NCBI GenBank assembly: GCA_951799425.1
Contig: OX637395.1
Coordinates: forward strand, 7,522,451-7,586,450
Direction: 5' to 3'
Length of the DNA stretch: 64,000 nt
DNA from: Ilex aquifolium
Taxonomy: Eukaryota > Streptophyta > Magnoliopsida > Aquifoliales > Aquifoliaceae
Under the pieces are notes generated by a model, which worked only from the letters and a program-made list of their open reading frames with translations, ran no database searches and was not told where the DNA came from. Shown piece by piece: positions 48,058 through 59,549 of the stretch (position 1 is the first letter of the stretch; the number at the start of each line of letters is the position of its first letter). The position numbers and the translations under genes are program-made.

Positions 48058-50624
48058 TGTAACACCCCAAAATACACCTTGGCAGTATTACTATCTAATC
48101 ACCATTCACCTCATGAGAGCACTAAATAAATCCATAAAATAAGGAAGTTTCATTCATCAACCATCGATATTTTAACAAAATTCGGGCAGAGTCTCCTTTG
48201 TACGGGGAGCTCTACCCAAAACACAACCTGTACAATTTAAGCTACAATTAACCACACCGGGTCCCCATATGCCTCATAAGATAAAATTTCATTCAACATA
48301 TATCATATCCACACTATCATCCCAAAAGAATAGGCCAAACAATGGCATTTACATTCCCAAAAGAATTACACTTAAACTTAGCAGCGGAATACAAAATAAA
48401 CTAGGTTTCACAGTATACAAAAGAGTATTCTAGTCTAGTGCAAAAGAAAAGGGGTCGCTCTATGCGTCTACCTCGGGATCCAAACTCCCGTCAATTGGAG
48501 TCTCCCACTGAGCGGGCTCCTCGTCTCCTAACTCCTCCTCGAGTACATAATCTGAAAGGTGGGAAAGTAGGGGGGGTGAGCACAAGTCTTGGTAGGAGGA
48601 TCCTTCCAAACCCATTCAAGGTTTTGAAATCAAGTAAAACAGGTAGGTCACATTTCGCACATACATATAAATGAATTTTGAAATAAAATAAGGACATTTT
48701 AAAGGAGATCTCAAGTTTGTACAATAATAAGGAATTGAAAGAGAATAAAACCACGTTTAATTGACAAACAATTTCCAACATAATCCACTCCACTATACAC
48801 CATTTCCACAAGTTATCGCGGCATTCCATACTACCCGAAACTCTTGGAGAAATAATATTTGGTACAATGAACAATAATTTCTATTTGGTACCACTCAAGT
48901 AGGTTGTCGCTTCTCATGAATCTATCCGACGATTCTACCTCGTTCACCCATTTCCACTAACAATCACAGACCAATTTAAGAAGGGCGTGTACCGTCTCAT
49001 ACGGCATTGACGAGATCCTCCCAAGGTGTCTAGTATACTAACCCTTTTCCCCGGTATCCGTGAACAATAGTGGTCACTGTCACCACAATGATCCACTACG
49101 AGCATTAGGCAACCATCTCACCCCCCATTGGGATAAACTAACCTCTAACGCTCTACGGCAGTTTTCGAAGGTAATCCAAGTCCCTCACAACACCATACAC
49201 AAGAGTGACATACCAACAATATACTCAACCTCATATACAAGCAAATTCCATGATTTTCCCCAATTTTCACAAGCAAGATACATAATAGAACAATTTAAGA
49301 AAACATACCCATTTCGCAAATCATGTTACAAGAGACAAGTTTAAAGGAAATAAGCATGAGATCATCAATACAATCATTTTACTACCCAACACAAAGTTCT
49401 AGAATTTTCGAAATCAAGATGATGTGAAGATATAGAGAAAAATCCATATTTCCCCAAAAAACTAGAGTTTGATGGATTTCCAACCATCATTTTGTTAAAA
49501 TCATGTGAATGTTTGTAAACATACCAAGGAACAAGGAACTCATAACAAATACATACTATTAAGAGCCAAATTCTACATGTATAATAACCCTAACATCAAT
49601 GGACAAGAATGGAAGAAAACCCTACCTTGAATCCTTAATTTGTATGAAGAACTTGAGATTTGATCTTGAATCTACCCTTAAATCTATTGTTTTTCCCTTC
49701 CTTTCTTCCTCTCTAATGCTCTCTAGGGTTCCAAGAGGTGTGGGGGTGTGAGGGGAGTGAAAGAAATGAGGGCAAATGGGCTGAATCTGTGTTTTACACA
49801 GCAGTCCGCGAGTTTACTGTTCATGGCTGAATTTGGGTTTTCTCCAAAATTACGGTTTTGCCACTAAAAATCTCCAATTTGATCCATATGACTACCCTAA
49901 GGTTTTTCGACGTTCCGGATTCATTTTTAATGTTATTTTAACCTAAAACATTTATTTTTATGATTTATTTCAAAACTAAAATAAATTTACACTCGAAACA
50001 TTAAAATTACTATCCAAAGAATACCACAGTGCAGATTTTTGGTCAACTTCAGAGAATAAACTGATTTGACTCAGGTATTTCTAGTATGTGTGACCTATAT
50101 GTTTGGAAATATATACGAGTTAGGGTTCTAACAAAAATAACGGTGCGCAATTTGGACTTTCCAACAAAGAGTTATGATCAAATTGGTGAAAGGTAGTCTG
50201 CCGGACTGTTTCGACATCGCTTCGTTATCTGGGTATAACTCTCTCATCCGAGCTCCGATTGAGATGATTCAAGATGCTATGGAATGATAAGAAAGATCTC
50301 TACAACTTTCATGTTTTGAGTTTTGAAAGATATTGACTGCATCAAGGTCTAAATTGGGCTTGAAGTTGCAGCCAGTGCACTGTTTACGTGCACTGTTCAC
50401 TGTTTACGTGCACTGTTCACTGTTTCATCCCTTTTCCATTTCCAATCCATTCCTAAGCCAACCAAATCCATCCCAAACCTCTCCAACACATATTTTTACA
50501 CCAAACCTATTTAATACAAGTTCTAGGACCTAAAATTTCATATTTTCACTTATTAAAACTAAATTTCAACTATTATTTACTATAAATCTATATGCATATA
50601 TAAAATAAAATGCGGGGTGTTACA
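48058..50624 (-). repeat. 3' LTR of the gypsy-type element
   Basis: 2567 bp, TGTAACACCCC to GGGGTGTTACA. Near the inner end it has one more copy of a 20-bp GTTCACTGTTTACGTGCACT unit (50385-50425) than the other LTR. An open frame of 94 codons at 49060-49344 recurs in the other LTR and is not a gene. Confidence 0.9.
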
Positions 50625-50645
50625 ATCCACCTCCCTTAAAGAAAG
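50625..50645 (-). promoter_or_regulatory. Polypurine tract
   Basis: On the minus strand CTTTAAGGGAGGTGGAT abuts the 3' LTR. It is purine-rich and correctly placed for plus-strand DNA priming. Confidence 0.75.
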
Positions 50646-51206
50646 TTTCGTCCTCGAAACTTACCTTAAGTAGCGAACAAAATGGATACTTCTCCCGCAT
50701 TTCTTGCTCCGGTTCCCATGTAGCTTCCTCCACTCCATGGTGTTGCCACCAAACCTTTACTAGTCGGATGACTTTGTTAAGGAGCACCTTCTCTTTGGCA
50801 TCGAGAATCTTCAACGGTTGTTCTTCATAGGTTGTTATATCTTGAATTTCAATATTTTCCAAGTCTACGACCGGCGTTGCATCCGATTGACACTTTCTCA
50901 ACATCGACACGTGGAACACGTCATGTACTCCGGATAGCTGGGCTGGTAGTCGAAGTTCATACGCCGCATTGCCTACCGCTTTGATCACTTCAAACGGTCC
51001 GATATATCTTGGCGCTAACTTTCCCTTCTTGCCGAATCTAAATACTCCTTTCTTGGGCGAAACTTTGAGGAACACGTAGTCTCCCACTTTGAATTCCAAG
51101 GGTCTTCATCTGTGGTCCGCATAGCTCTTCTGTCTATTTTGCGTCGTGCGTAGCCTCTCTCGGATGAGTTGAATCTTCTCCGTAGTTTCCCCATTGTAGT
51201 CCTTAC
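50625..51206 (-). pseudogene. Integrase C-terminal/chromodomain remnant
   Basis: The minus-strand frame reads through the end of a gypsy integrase: TTEKIQLIRERLRTTQNRQK, then FKVGDYVFLKVSP, GKLAPRYIGPFEVIKAVGN, YELRLPAQLSGVHDVFHVSM, and VWWQHHGVEEATWEPEQEM, a chromodomain-like tail. An in-frame TGA replaces a codon just before RPLEFKVGDYV, and upstream of the TTEKI segment the frame is lost, so the catalytic core is missing. Remnant only. Confidence 0.88.
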
Positions 51207-51427
51207 TCCGTTAGTTCGCTGCGCACTCTGATATAAATTACAATCCACCGAAGGTTACAGTTGAAACCTAACCAGACTTGTCCTCCCATTTTAGCTTCCA
51301 AATACATATACATTTTTTTTTTTAACGAAATAATTTAAGAAAAATTAACATGATATCATCGAAAATACCACTTTAGTGGTCACTACCGATCACTAGAGTT
51401 TTTGAATTCATGAGCAAATAAACAATC

Positions 51428-52250
51428 AAGCTTTGGAATCAAGAATAAATGGCTATCAAGCTTGGAAATCAAGAACAAAAGAACAAGCAAGGTTTGAAAT
51501 TAATAACAAACGAATCTCAAGTTTTGGAATCCAAAATAAAGGGACAATCAAGTCTCGAATTCCATAACAAACCCATATCAAGCTTTGGAATCAAAATAAG
51601 AAACAATCAAGGCTTGAAATCAAGAACAAAGTAACAATCGAATCTTGAAGTCAATAACAAAGACATATCAAACTTTGTAATCAGGAACTAATAAGTCTCA
51701 AGTTTCGAACTCAAAAACAAAGAGTAATCAAGTATTGAAATCAATAATAAACGAATATCAAGTTTTGGAACCGAGAATGAAGGAATATCAAGTATTGAAG
51801 TCAAGAGAAATTGAATGTCAAATCTTGAAATCAATAACCAATAAATATCAAGTATTGAATATCGAAAATAATTGAATCACAAGGGTAGAATCAATAACAA
51901 ACGAATATCAAATTTAGATACCAAGAACAAATGGATCATTAAGCTTAGGAAATTAAGGGCAAGGAAACAATCAAGTCTCGAGATCAATAACAACGGATAT
52001 CAAGCTTGGAATCAGAGATAAAACAATAATCATATATTGGAATCGATAACAAACGACTATCAAGGTTTGAAATCAATGACAAAGGCAAGATAAAGAGAAA
52101 ACACCTCTCCCTTGAAAACTAGGATTTCAAGGGCATACCAAAAGGATTTGGTGATCACCCACCCATAACATAGCTTAGAACAAATAATATTTAACTTCGG
52201 GAATCAAGAGCAAAGGAGAAATCAAGAGAAAAACACATCTCCTTTGTAAA
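51428..52250. repeat. Degenerate ~33-bp tandem array inside the retrotransposon
   Basis: About 20-25 diverged units of the form ATCAAG(T/C)TTTGGAATCAA followed by (G/T)AACAAA, spaced about 30-37 bp. The array lies between the protease and integrase remnants, where polymerase would be expected. Units degrade toward the right end. Confidence 0.8.
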
Positions 52251-52299
52251 CTAGGGTTTGAAGGTATAAGAAAATATTTAGGGTTTACCCCAACCATAA

Positions 52300-52755
52300 T
52301 ATATTTTGGAACAAGGTAGTATTATCCAGAATAGCAAGACATGATGATTCCCTAACAAGTAGACATAAATTAGAGTCAAAGAAATACATATAAGTAAACC
52401 TACTGGTAACTGAAATGTAATCCGCTTGCACGTAACCCTTACAGACCAGTCTAGTATCCCCCTGTTCTCCCGTAGGCAAGTCAACATATAAAGCATGTTC
52501 TAGCTCCTCGGAACCCAATCTCAATTCCACAGCGTCCGCAGTACGTATAAAAGAATGAGTCGCATAGGAATCCAATAAAATTCGGGCCCAAGAATGGTAG
52601 AGAAGAACAATACCTTCCACAACGGCGTTGGAGGCATCTTCCTCCGGTTGAGTCAAAGCAAAAACCCTTCCTTGATTGGCGCCGCCGGGGGCATGAGCTT
52701 GTAACGGTCTCTGTGGTGGTAATGGCTGTCGTAGCGGTGGCCTGTTTGCATTCAC
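52300..52755 (-). pseudogene. Gag end and protease remnant
   Basis: The frame continues from the second zinc knuckle through a proline/glutamine linker into a retropepsin-like segment: ILLDSYATHSFIRTADAVEL, where the usual D-S-G of the active site reads D-S-Y, followed by LEHALYVDLPTGEQGDTRLV. It breaks into non-homologous sequence near 52395. The altered active-site motif and truncation indicate a dead protease. Confidence 0.75.
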
Positions 52756-52779
52756 TCGCCCAGTTGCTTGGTTGGTCTT

Positions 52780-53290
52780 GGTAGAAAGTAATGGACAATT
52801 ATCTATGAAGTGCCCAACACCTCCACAGGCAAAACATCGACGTGCATCCGTGCCTATTCTCTCTAGTACGCCTCCCGCTCCTCGAGCTATCTGAGGTCTC
52901 TGTTGTGCTGGCCTTTGTAGAGGTGGCTTGTTTGCTGGTACTTACTCGGGTGCTTGCTTGGTCATTGGGGGAAACGAGGGGCATCTATGTTTGAAGTGCC
53001 CATACTCTCCGCATGCAAAGCATTGGCGCGGGTCCATGCCTGCTCTCGTCTGAGTAACTCCATCTTCTCCAACTGTCTGAAGTCTTTGTTCAACCGCGTC
53101 CGCGTCCACGTCCACGTCCACGTACACGTCCACATCCACGTCCACGAGATCTTGTATTCTCGAATTCAGAGTGTAACCAGCTTCTCGCGGATGGAAAGCC
53201 TCAAATCTTGTTCAAAGCGTTTAGCCCTCCTTGCCTCAGTGACCACAAACTTGATTGCGTAACGAGAGAACTCATCGAATCCGAACAAAT
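52780..53290 (-). pseudogene. Gag remnant with two CCHC zinc knuckles
   Basis: In the minus direction: a gag core tail (FVVTEARRAKRFEQDLRLSI), a TGA, an RG-rich stretch from (CGTGGA)n, a frame change, then the knuckle CFACGEYGHFKHRC (CX2CX4HX4C), a TAA, a Pro/Gln linker and a second knuckle CFACGGVGHFIDNC. The knuckle-plus-linker segment looks tandemly duplicated. Several stops and shifts make it non-coding today. Confidence 0.8.
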
Positions 53291-53442
53291 AATTAACCCT
53301 TAACCTAAATATACAATAAATCTAACCTATCTGATAAGCACATAACTCCAAACAAATGCAAGCCTACGGTTCCTTCAACCTAGTCCTACCTTTCCAGTGG
53401 TAATCCATAACCTACAGCTCCCATGTAAGACCTAAAGCCTAA

Positions 53443-53454
53443 GCTCTGATACCA
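53443..53454 (-). promoter_or_regulatory. Primer binding site, tRNA-iMet
   Basis: TGGTATCAGAGC on the minus strand, four bases (GAAA) inside the 5' LTR, is complementary to the 3' end of initiator methionine tRNA, the usual primer for plant gypsy and copia elements. Confidence 0.9.
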
Positions 53455-53458
53455 TTTC

Positions 53459-56400
53459 TGTAACCCCCCAAAATACACCTTGGCAGTATTACTATCTAAT
53501 CACCATTCACCTTATGAGAGCACTAAATAAATCCATAAAATAAGGAAGTTTCATTCATCAACCATCGATATTTTAACAAAATTCGGGCAGAGTCTTCTTT
53601 GTACGGGGAGCTCTACCCAAAACACAACCTGTACAATTTAAGCTACAATTAACCACACCGGGTCCCCATATGCCTCATAAGATAAAATTTCATTCAACAT
53701 ATATCATATCCACACTATCATCCCAAAAGAATAGGCCAAACAATGGCATTTACATTCCCAAAAGAATTACACTTAAACTTAGCAGCGGAATACAAAATAA
53801 ACTAGGTTTCACAGTATACAAAAGAGTATTCTAGTCTAGTGCAAAAGAAAAGGGGTCGCTCTATGCGTCTACCTCGGGATCCAAACTCCCGTCAATTGGA
53901 GTTTCCCACTGAGCGGGCTCCTCGTCTCCTAACTCCTCCTCGAGTACATAATCTGAAAGGTGGGAAAGTAGGGGGGTGAGCACAAGGCTCGGTAGGAGGA
54001 TCCTTCCAAACCCATTCAAGGTTTTGAAATCAAGTAAAACAGGTAGGTCACATTTCGCACATACATATAAATGAATTTTGAAATAAAATAAGGACATTTT
54101 AAAGGAGATCTCAAGTTTGTACAATAATAAGTAATTGAAAGAGAATAAAACCACGTTTAATTGACAAACAATTTCCAACATAATCCACTCCACTATACAC
54201 CATTTCCACAAGTTATCGCGGCATCCCATACTACCCGAAACTCTTGGAGAAATAATATTTGGTACCATGAACAATAATTTCTATTTGGTACCACTCAAGT
54301 AGGTTGTCGCTTCTCATGAATCTATCCGACGATTCTACCTCGTTCACCCATTTCCACTAACAATCACAGACCAATTTAAGAAGGGCGTGTACCGTCTCAT
54401 ACGGCATTGACGAGATCCTCCCAAGGTGTCTAGTATACTAACCCTTTTCCCCGGTATCCGTGAACAATAGTGGTCATTGTCACCACAATGATCCACTACG
54501 AGCATTAGGCAACCATCTCACCTCCCATTGGGATAAACTAACCTCTAACGCTCTACGGCAGTTTTCGAAGGTAATCCAAGTCCCTCACAACACCATACAC
54601 AAGAGTGACATACCAACAATATACTCAACCTCATATACAAGCAAATTCCATGATTTTCCCCAATTTTCACAAGCAAGATACATAATAGAACAATTTAAGA
54701 AAACATACCCATTTCGCAAATCATGTTACAAGAGACAAGTTTAAAGGAAATAAGCATGAGATCATCAATACAATCATTTTACTACCCAACACAAAGTTCT
54801 AGAATTTTCGAAATCAAGATGATGTGAAGATATAGAGAAAAATCCATATTTCTCCAAAAAACTAGAGTTTGATGGATTTCCAACCATCATTTTGTTAAAA
54901 TCATGTGAATGTTTGTAAACATACCAAGGAACAAGGAACTCATAACAAATACATACTATTAAGAGCCAAATTCTACATGTATAATAACTCTAACATCAAT
55001 GGACAAGAATGGAAGAAAACCCTACCTTGAATCCTTAATTTGTATGAAGAACTTGAGATTTGATCTTGAATCTACCCTTAAATCTATTGTTTTTCCCTTC
55101 CTTTCTTCCTCTCTAATGCTCTCTAGGGTTCCAAGAGGTGTGGGGGTGTGAGGGGAGTGAAAGAAATGAGGGCAAATGGGCTGAATCTGTGTTTTAAACA
55201 CAGCAGTCCGCGAGTTTACTGTTCATGGCTGAATTTGGGTTTTCTCCAAAATTACGGTTTTGCCACTAAAAATCTCCAATTTGATCCATATGACTACCCT
55301 AAGGTTTTTCGACGTTCCGGATTCATTTTTAATGTTATTTTAACCTAAAAACATTTATTTTTATGATTTATTTCAAAACTAAAATAAATTTACACTTGAA
55401 ACATTAAAATTACTATCCAAAGAATACCACAGTGCAGATTTTTGGTCAACTTCAGAGAATAAACTGATTTGACTCAGGTATTTCTAGTATGTGTGACCTA
55501 TATGGTTGGAAATATATACGAGTTAGGGTTCTAACAAAAATAACGGTGCGCAATTTGGACTTTCCAACAAAGAGTTATGATCAAATTGGTGAAAAGTAGT
55601 CTGCCGGACTGTTTCGACATCGCTTCGTTATCTGGGTATAACTCTCTCATCCGAGCTCCGATTGAGATGATTCAAGATGCTATGGAATGCTAAGAAATAT
55701 CTCTACAACTTTCATGTTTTGAGTTTTGAAAGATATTGACTGAATCAAGGTCTAAATTGGGATTAAAGTTGCAGCCAGTGCACTGTTTCCGTGCACTGTT
55801 CACTGTTTCATCCCTTTTCCATTTCCAATCCATTCCTAAGAGCATCTCCAACGGGCTCAACAAATAGCACTTTTTAGCTATTTTTCTGAGCCAATCCAAA
55901 AAATCTGGCTCCAACCGGCTCTCTATTTCACTCGCCAAACTGCCTCCCTCCCTTCTCACTCATCAATTGTGGCTAGCCACTATCTCTCTCATCAGATCCT
56001 CTCTCTCGCCATCGACTCTGTCTTCCTTCCTCTCTCTCGCCATCGACTCTGTCATCCTTCCTCTCTCTCAGCCACCCGCCGCCGACAGTAGCCACCACAG
56101 AGTCCCGATCCCGCCACCACAACAACCACAAATCCAGCGAGCAACAACGACCAGCCAGGTCTGTCTATCGCCACGCCTCTGTCCACTGTCTTTGTCCTGT
56201 GAAACAAAACCGGCAACGCTTTCCTCGCCAGCGACCCTCAGGTATCTCTCTTTCGTGGTTTGCTCCTCTTTTACCCCCCATTTATCTCTCGCACTAGCCT
56301 CGGCCCCCAGCCATACACCCACCTCGACCACCACGTGTTCGACGAAATCTCTCAAAAAGTTTTGCACCATCTCTTCATTCTCTGTACACACACATACAAA

Positions 56401-57600
56401 CACATTCACAACACCGTCACTGAGGATCACCGTGCTACCAACACTTGGGTGTGAGAGTTTGGCAGTGGTGCCCCCTAACTGCATTTAAACCCCCAAAAGA
56501 CATATTTTTGCAACCCTCCATTTTGTTTGCACTTTCAGTTTTTTTTTCTAAATACTGATTGTAATTTTTCTTTTATAGATTGTCCTCAAGGGATATCTGA
56601 TTGTAATTTTTTTTTTTCTAACTACTGATTGTTGGGCTTGATATAGTTAAACGTAAAAATTACATTGTAACTAGAAATCCATAGTGCTACTGTTACTGCT
56701 TTTCTTCTGGCTATTCTTGTGGTAATTGCATAGACTCACAGGTAATTGCATAGACTCACTTATTTTTATCTGGGTACTGTTCTTTCTGTTTGTTCGTACT
56801 TGTTTGTTGGTAGATTTTTTGTGGGTGTTCAAATTTCATGCAATTTGAGCTGATTTGTGTGTGCTTTCATGTTCATTGTCATGTGGGTACTGCTTAATTG
56901 TTCTGAATGTGGGTACTGCTTAATTGTCATGTGTGCTTTCATGTTCATTGTCATGTAGGTACTGCTTAATTTTTTTTTATCAATTCATGGCTGAAAGGGA
57001 ACTCAGTTTAGGTAAAGAACTATGTTATGTTCATAGTTATTGATTTATTCATTAGTTTAAGCTGTTCTGATTTCTCTTTATCAACATGGAGGATAAAAAA
57101 CATTGACACCACCACAACAGTTTTGAATCATATCAATATGATTTCTCTTTATCAATATGGTCGTTGTAAATATGGCCGTTATAAATATGACCGTTGTAAA
57201 ATTTAAATTTTAAAATTTGATGACGTGGCACGACACATCATCATTATGGCGCTTACATGTTATGCCACGTGACATTTTTGAATTATATTATTGAAAGTTA
57301 GTTGAAATAGTTAGCTAAAATAGAGAGCGTGGTTGGAGTGAATTTTAAAAAATTGCTAGCTAAAGTAGTGAATTGAATATTTAAATATATTTTGAGTAGC
57401 TATTTTGTTGAGTGTGGTTGGAGATGCTCTAAGCCAACCAAATCCATCCCAAACCTTTCCAACACATATTTTTACACCAAACCTATTTAATACAAGTTCT
57501 AGGACCTAAAATTTCATATTTTCACTTATTAAAACTAAATTTCAACTATTATTTACTATAAATCTATATGCATATATAAAATAAAATGCGGGGTGTTACA
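53459..57600 (-). repeat. 5' LTR of the gypsy-type element, interrupted
   Basis: Nearly identical to 48058-50624 outside the nested insertion 55840-57429. It lacks one of the GTTCACTGTTTACGTGCACT repeats present in the other LTR. Confidence 0.9.
55840..57429. mobile_element. PIF/Harbinger-like element nested in the LTR
   Basis: The 1590-bp insertion is absent from the other LTR, so its borders are exact. Termini are GAGCATCTCCAAC / GTTGGAGATGCTC, with weaker inverted similarity for about 30 bp (CTCAACAAATAG / CTATTTTGTTGAG). The TAA at 55837-55839 and 57430-57432 is a 3-bp duplication, although CTAAG (5 bp) is also possible because of the palindromic join. The inner part has a CT-rich leader-like segment with a duplicated TCGCCATCGACTCTGTC block and a 173-codon low-complexity frame; no transposase. 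Confidence 0.85.
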
Positions 57601-57605
57601 AATTC

Positions 57606-58638
57606 ACACCTACGTCACTCTTATTTTCTCTTTATTCATTTTAATTTTAAACTATGTAATTAATGGAAAAAATAAATTATTTTTAAAATATAAATTGCAC
57701 GATTAAATTTTTGTTATTATAAAGTGTGTTCAGACACGAGATTATTGCTATATAGCAACGATTTTAGATTGTTTAGATCTGATGATTTATCTCATGACTT
57801 ATATTTTAACTTTTATCTTATATTTTAACATTTTAACTGCAATAAATTTGTCTATTTACATTTACCTCTTTAGTTGAAGCAAACTTTTTTCACAGAACAA
57901 CTATCCATATAATTTAGATTTAGTGACATTTTTTTACGATTCATATTTTAATTTTTTAATCGCATAAAAAATCTACAACTTTTGAAAAATACCTTATGTC
58001 CCCCCCCCTTTTGGTTTTTAAGAATCCTATGTCTTCCCTTAGATTTTCATAAAAATTTGTGTATATATATAGGGTAATTTAGTTTGTATTCAAAAACTTA
58101 ATGATCTGATATTAATAACAAAATTGGGAATATTAATCAACTGGATGTGTACTTTCTTACAGACAAATACACATGCTTTGATGAATCTTATGACCAAACA
58201 AAAAACGAAAGAAAGTTACTACAAAATTGATTACGTGTAACTAACTTATATTATTAACAATATATTTAGTTATAATTAATTTTTACGATTAAATCGGGTA
58301 AAACTAAGATATTACAATCGTAATTTATTCGTTTGATTATGTATGCAAAGTATGAGTGTATTAAAGATGTAATTTAGACATTTAATTGATCTTAATGTCT
58401 GTCTATATTTACTGTTTAATTTTTTGGTGTCTATGATTAATGTTTAACTTTTTTGAATTGCATTCGGCCATGGGTTATCACTACATGAATCCAAAACGAT
58501 TCGAAAATTTTTGGGAAAAACTTTCTCAGTGAAAAAGTTTAGAAATTACCTCATCTTTCAATCTGTTTGACCAAGTAGCATCCCTAACTTTATAGTAGTA
58601 GCGGACATTTGATTGAGTGAGTGCTCATCAGGCACTGA
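57606..58638. other. AT-rich intergenic DNA
   Basis: No coding frame or clear repeat. A C-run of 10 lies at 58000-58009. Confidence 0.35.
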
Positions 58639-58646
58639 ACTCTCAG

Positions 58647-58886
58647 TAGGTCTGTCAAAGTTGGATACGATACGATTAATCGACACAAATTAAACGAGTT
58701 TGGGTGAAATTTTAACGGGTTAATTGGGTGGTAAACGGGTTGACCTGTTTAACACATTTAATAAACGGGTCGTGTTCTGGTGAGTCCTGTCAATCCGTTT
58801 ACTCATTTAAATCAAATTAATATAATAATAAATTAATAATTATTTTAAAAAATTAGGCAATGTTTTTTTTTTAATGACAGCCACAG

Positions 58887-58951
<65 letters not shown>

Positions 58952-59035
58952 TAGTGATAGCCACAAAAAAATATAATAATAAATTAAAATTAAACGGGTT
59001 AAATGAGTCGTGTCGTGTTACCCGTTTATTAAACG

Positions 59036-59066
<31 letters not shown>

Positions 59067-59180
59067 ATGAGGTTTTTCACCTATTTATTAAATATATCGT
59101 GTATGAGTTTACATATTTTTTATCCGTCATCCGTTTAATGCGACACGTAACCGTTTAATCCGATAAATTTGACATCCCTA
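58647..59180. mobile_element. hAT-like MITE upstream of the DRT100-like gene
   Basis: A 534-bp element starts TAGGTCTGTCAAAGTTGG and ends AATTTGACATCCCTA. The flanks ACTCTCAG (58639-58646) and ACTCCCAG (59181-59188) match at 7 of 8. The interior has ACCCGTTTATTAAACGG-type motifs on both strands, an A-run plus (TA)n at 58886-58946 and (GTTCGT)n at 59036-59063. Confidence 0.8.
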
Positions 59181-59314
59181 ACTCCCAGTACCTGCACCAT
59201 CACGTGGCTTCTTACAACCAAATTTATTTACAACTCAACTGCCTCTGCCCCCTTCAACAGTTATCCTCAACCGTAAATACACCCTGGATTAGGGGCATTT
59301 ACGTCCAATTATTT

Positions 59315-59322
59315 CTATATAA
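59315..59322 (+). promoter_or_regulatory. TATA box of the DRT100-like gene
   Basis: CTATATAA, about 235 bp before the ATG. It is followed by four tandem CCCTTCA units (59333-59360) and a pyrimidine-rich leader. Confidence 0.65.
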
Positions 59323-59549
59323 CCCACACCCCCTTCACCCTTCACCCTTCACCCTTCACCACCATATCAACACTCCGTCATCTCTATTCTCACAGCCACC
59401 CCAAACCCCTCTCTCACTCAAACTCACACCTTAACATAGTTCAGTACAAACTCTCTCGCACTTGTCACAGGCTTACACTTTTCAAGCTACTACCAAATTC
59501 TTTTGAAAGTGCTAAATCAACAATACCACAATTCTTGCGTTCAACAAAG

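Larger units (their letters stand above)
48058..57600 (-). mobile_element. Ty3/gypsy-type LTR retrotransposon, internally deleted
   Basis: The 9.5-kb insertion is flanked by AATTC on both sides (48053-48057 and 57601-57605). Orientation is minus: 5' LTR 53459-57600 (with a nested insertion), primer site, gag and protease remnants, a repeat array, an integrase C-terminal remnant, polypurine tract, 3' LTR 48058-50624. LTR ends are TGTAAC(A/C)CCC ... GGGGTGTTACA, typical of Tekay/Del-like chromoviruses. The gag zinc knuckle, protease-like segment and integrase tail with a chromodomain-like stretch support Ty3/gypsy. Reverse transcriptase, RNase H and the integrase core are absent. By eye the LTRs differ at about 24 sites over about 2.5 kb plus a few indels, so the insertion is young. 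Confidence 0.92.

Noticed and set aside
51428-52250. Regular short repeats that could suggest a CRISPR array
   Set aside because: Units are degenerate, have no conserved repeat plus variable spacer pattern, and lie inside a plant retrotransposon.
49060-54744. Two near-identical 94-codon frames at 49060-49344 and 54460-54744
   Set aside because: Both lie at the same position in the two LTRs; LTRs do not normally encode proteins, and the identity reflects LTR identity, not selection.
55967-56488. 173-codon frame on plus and 138-codon frame on minus
   Set aside because: Low-complexity Ser/Pro/Thr composition within a non-autonomous DNA transposon, open on both strands; no domain seen.
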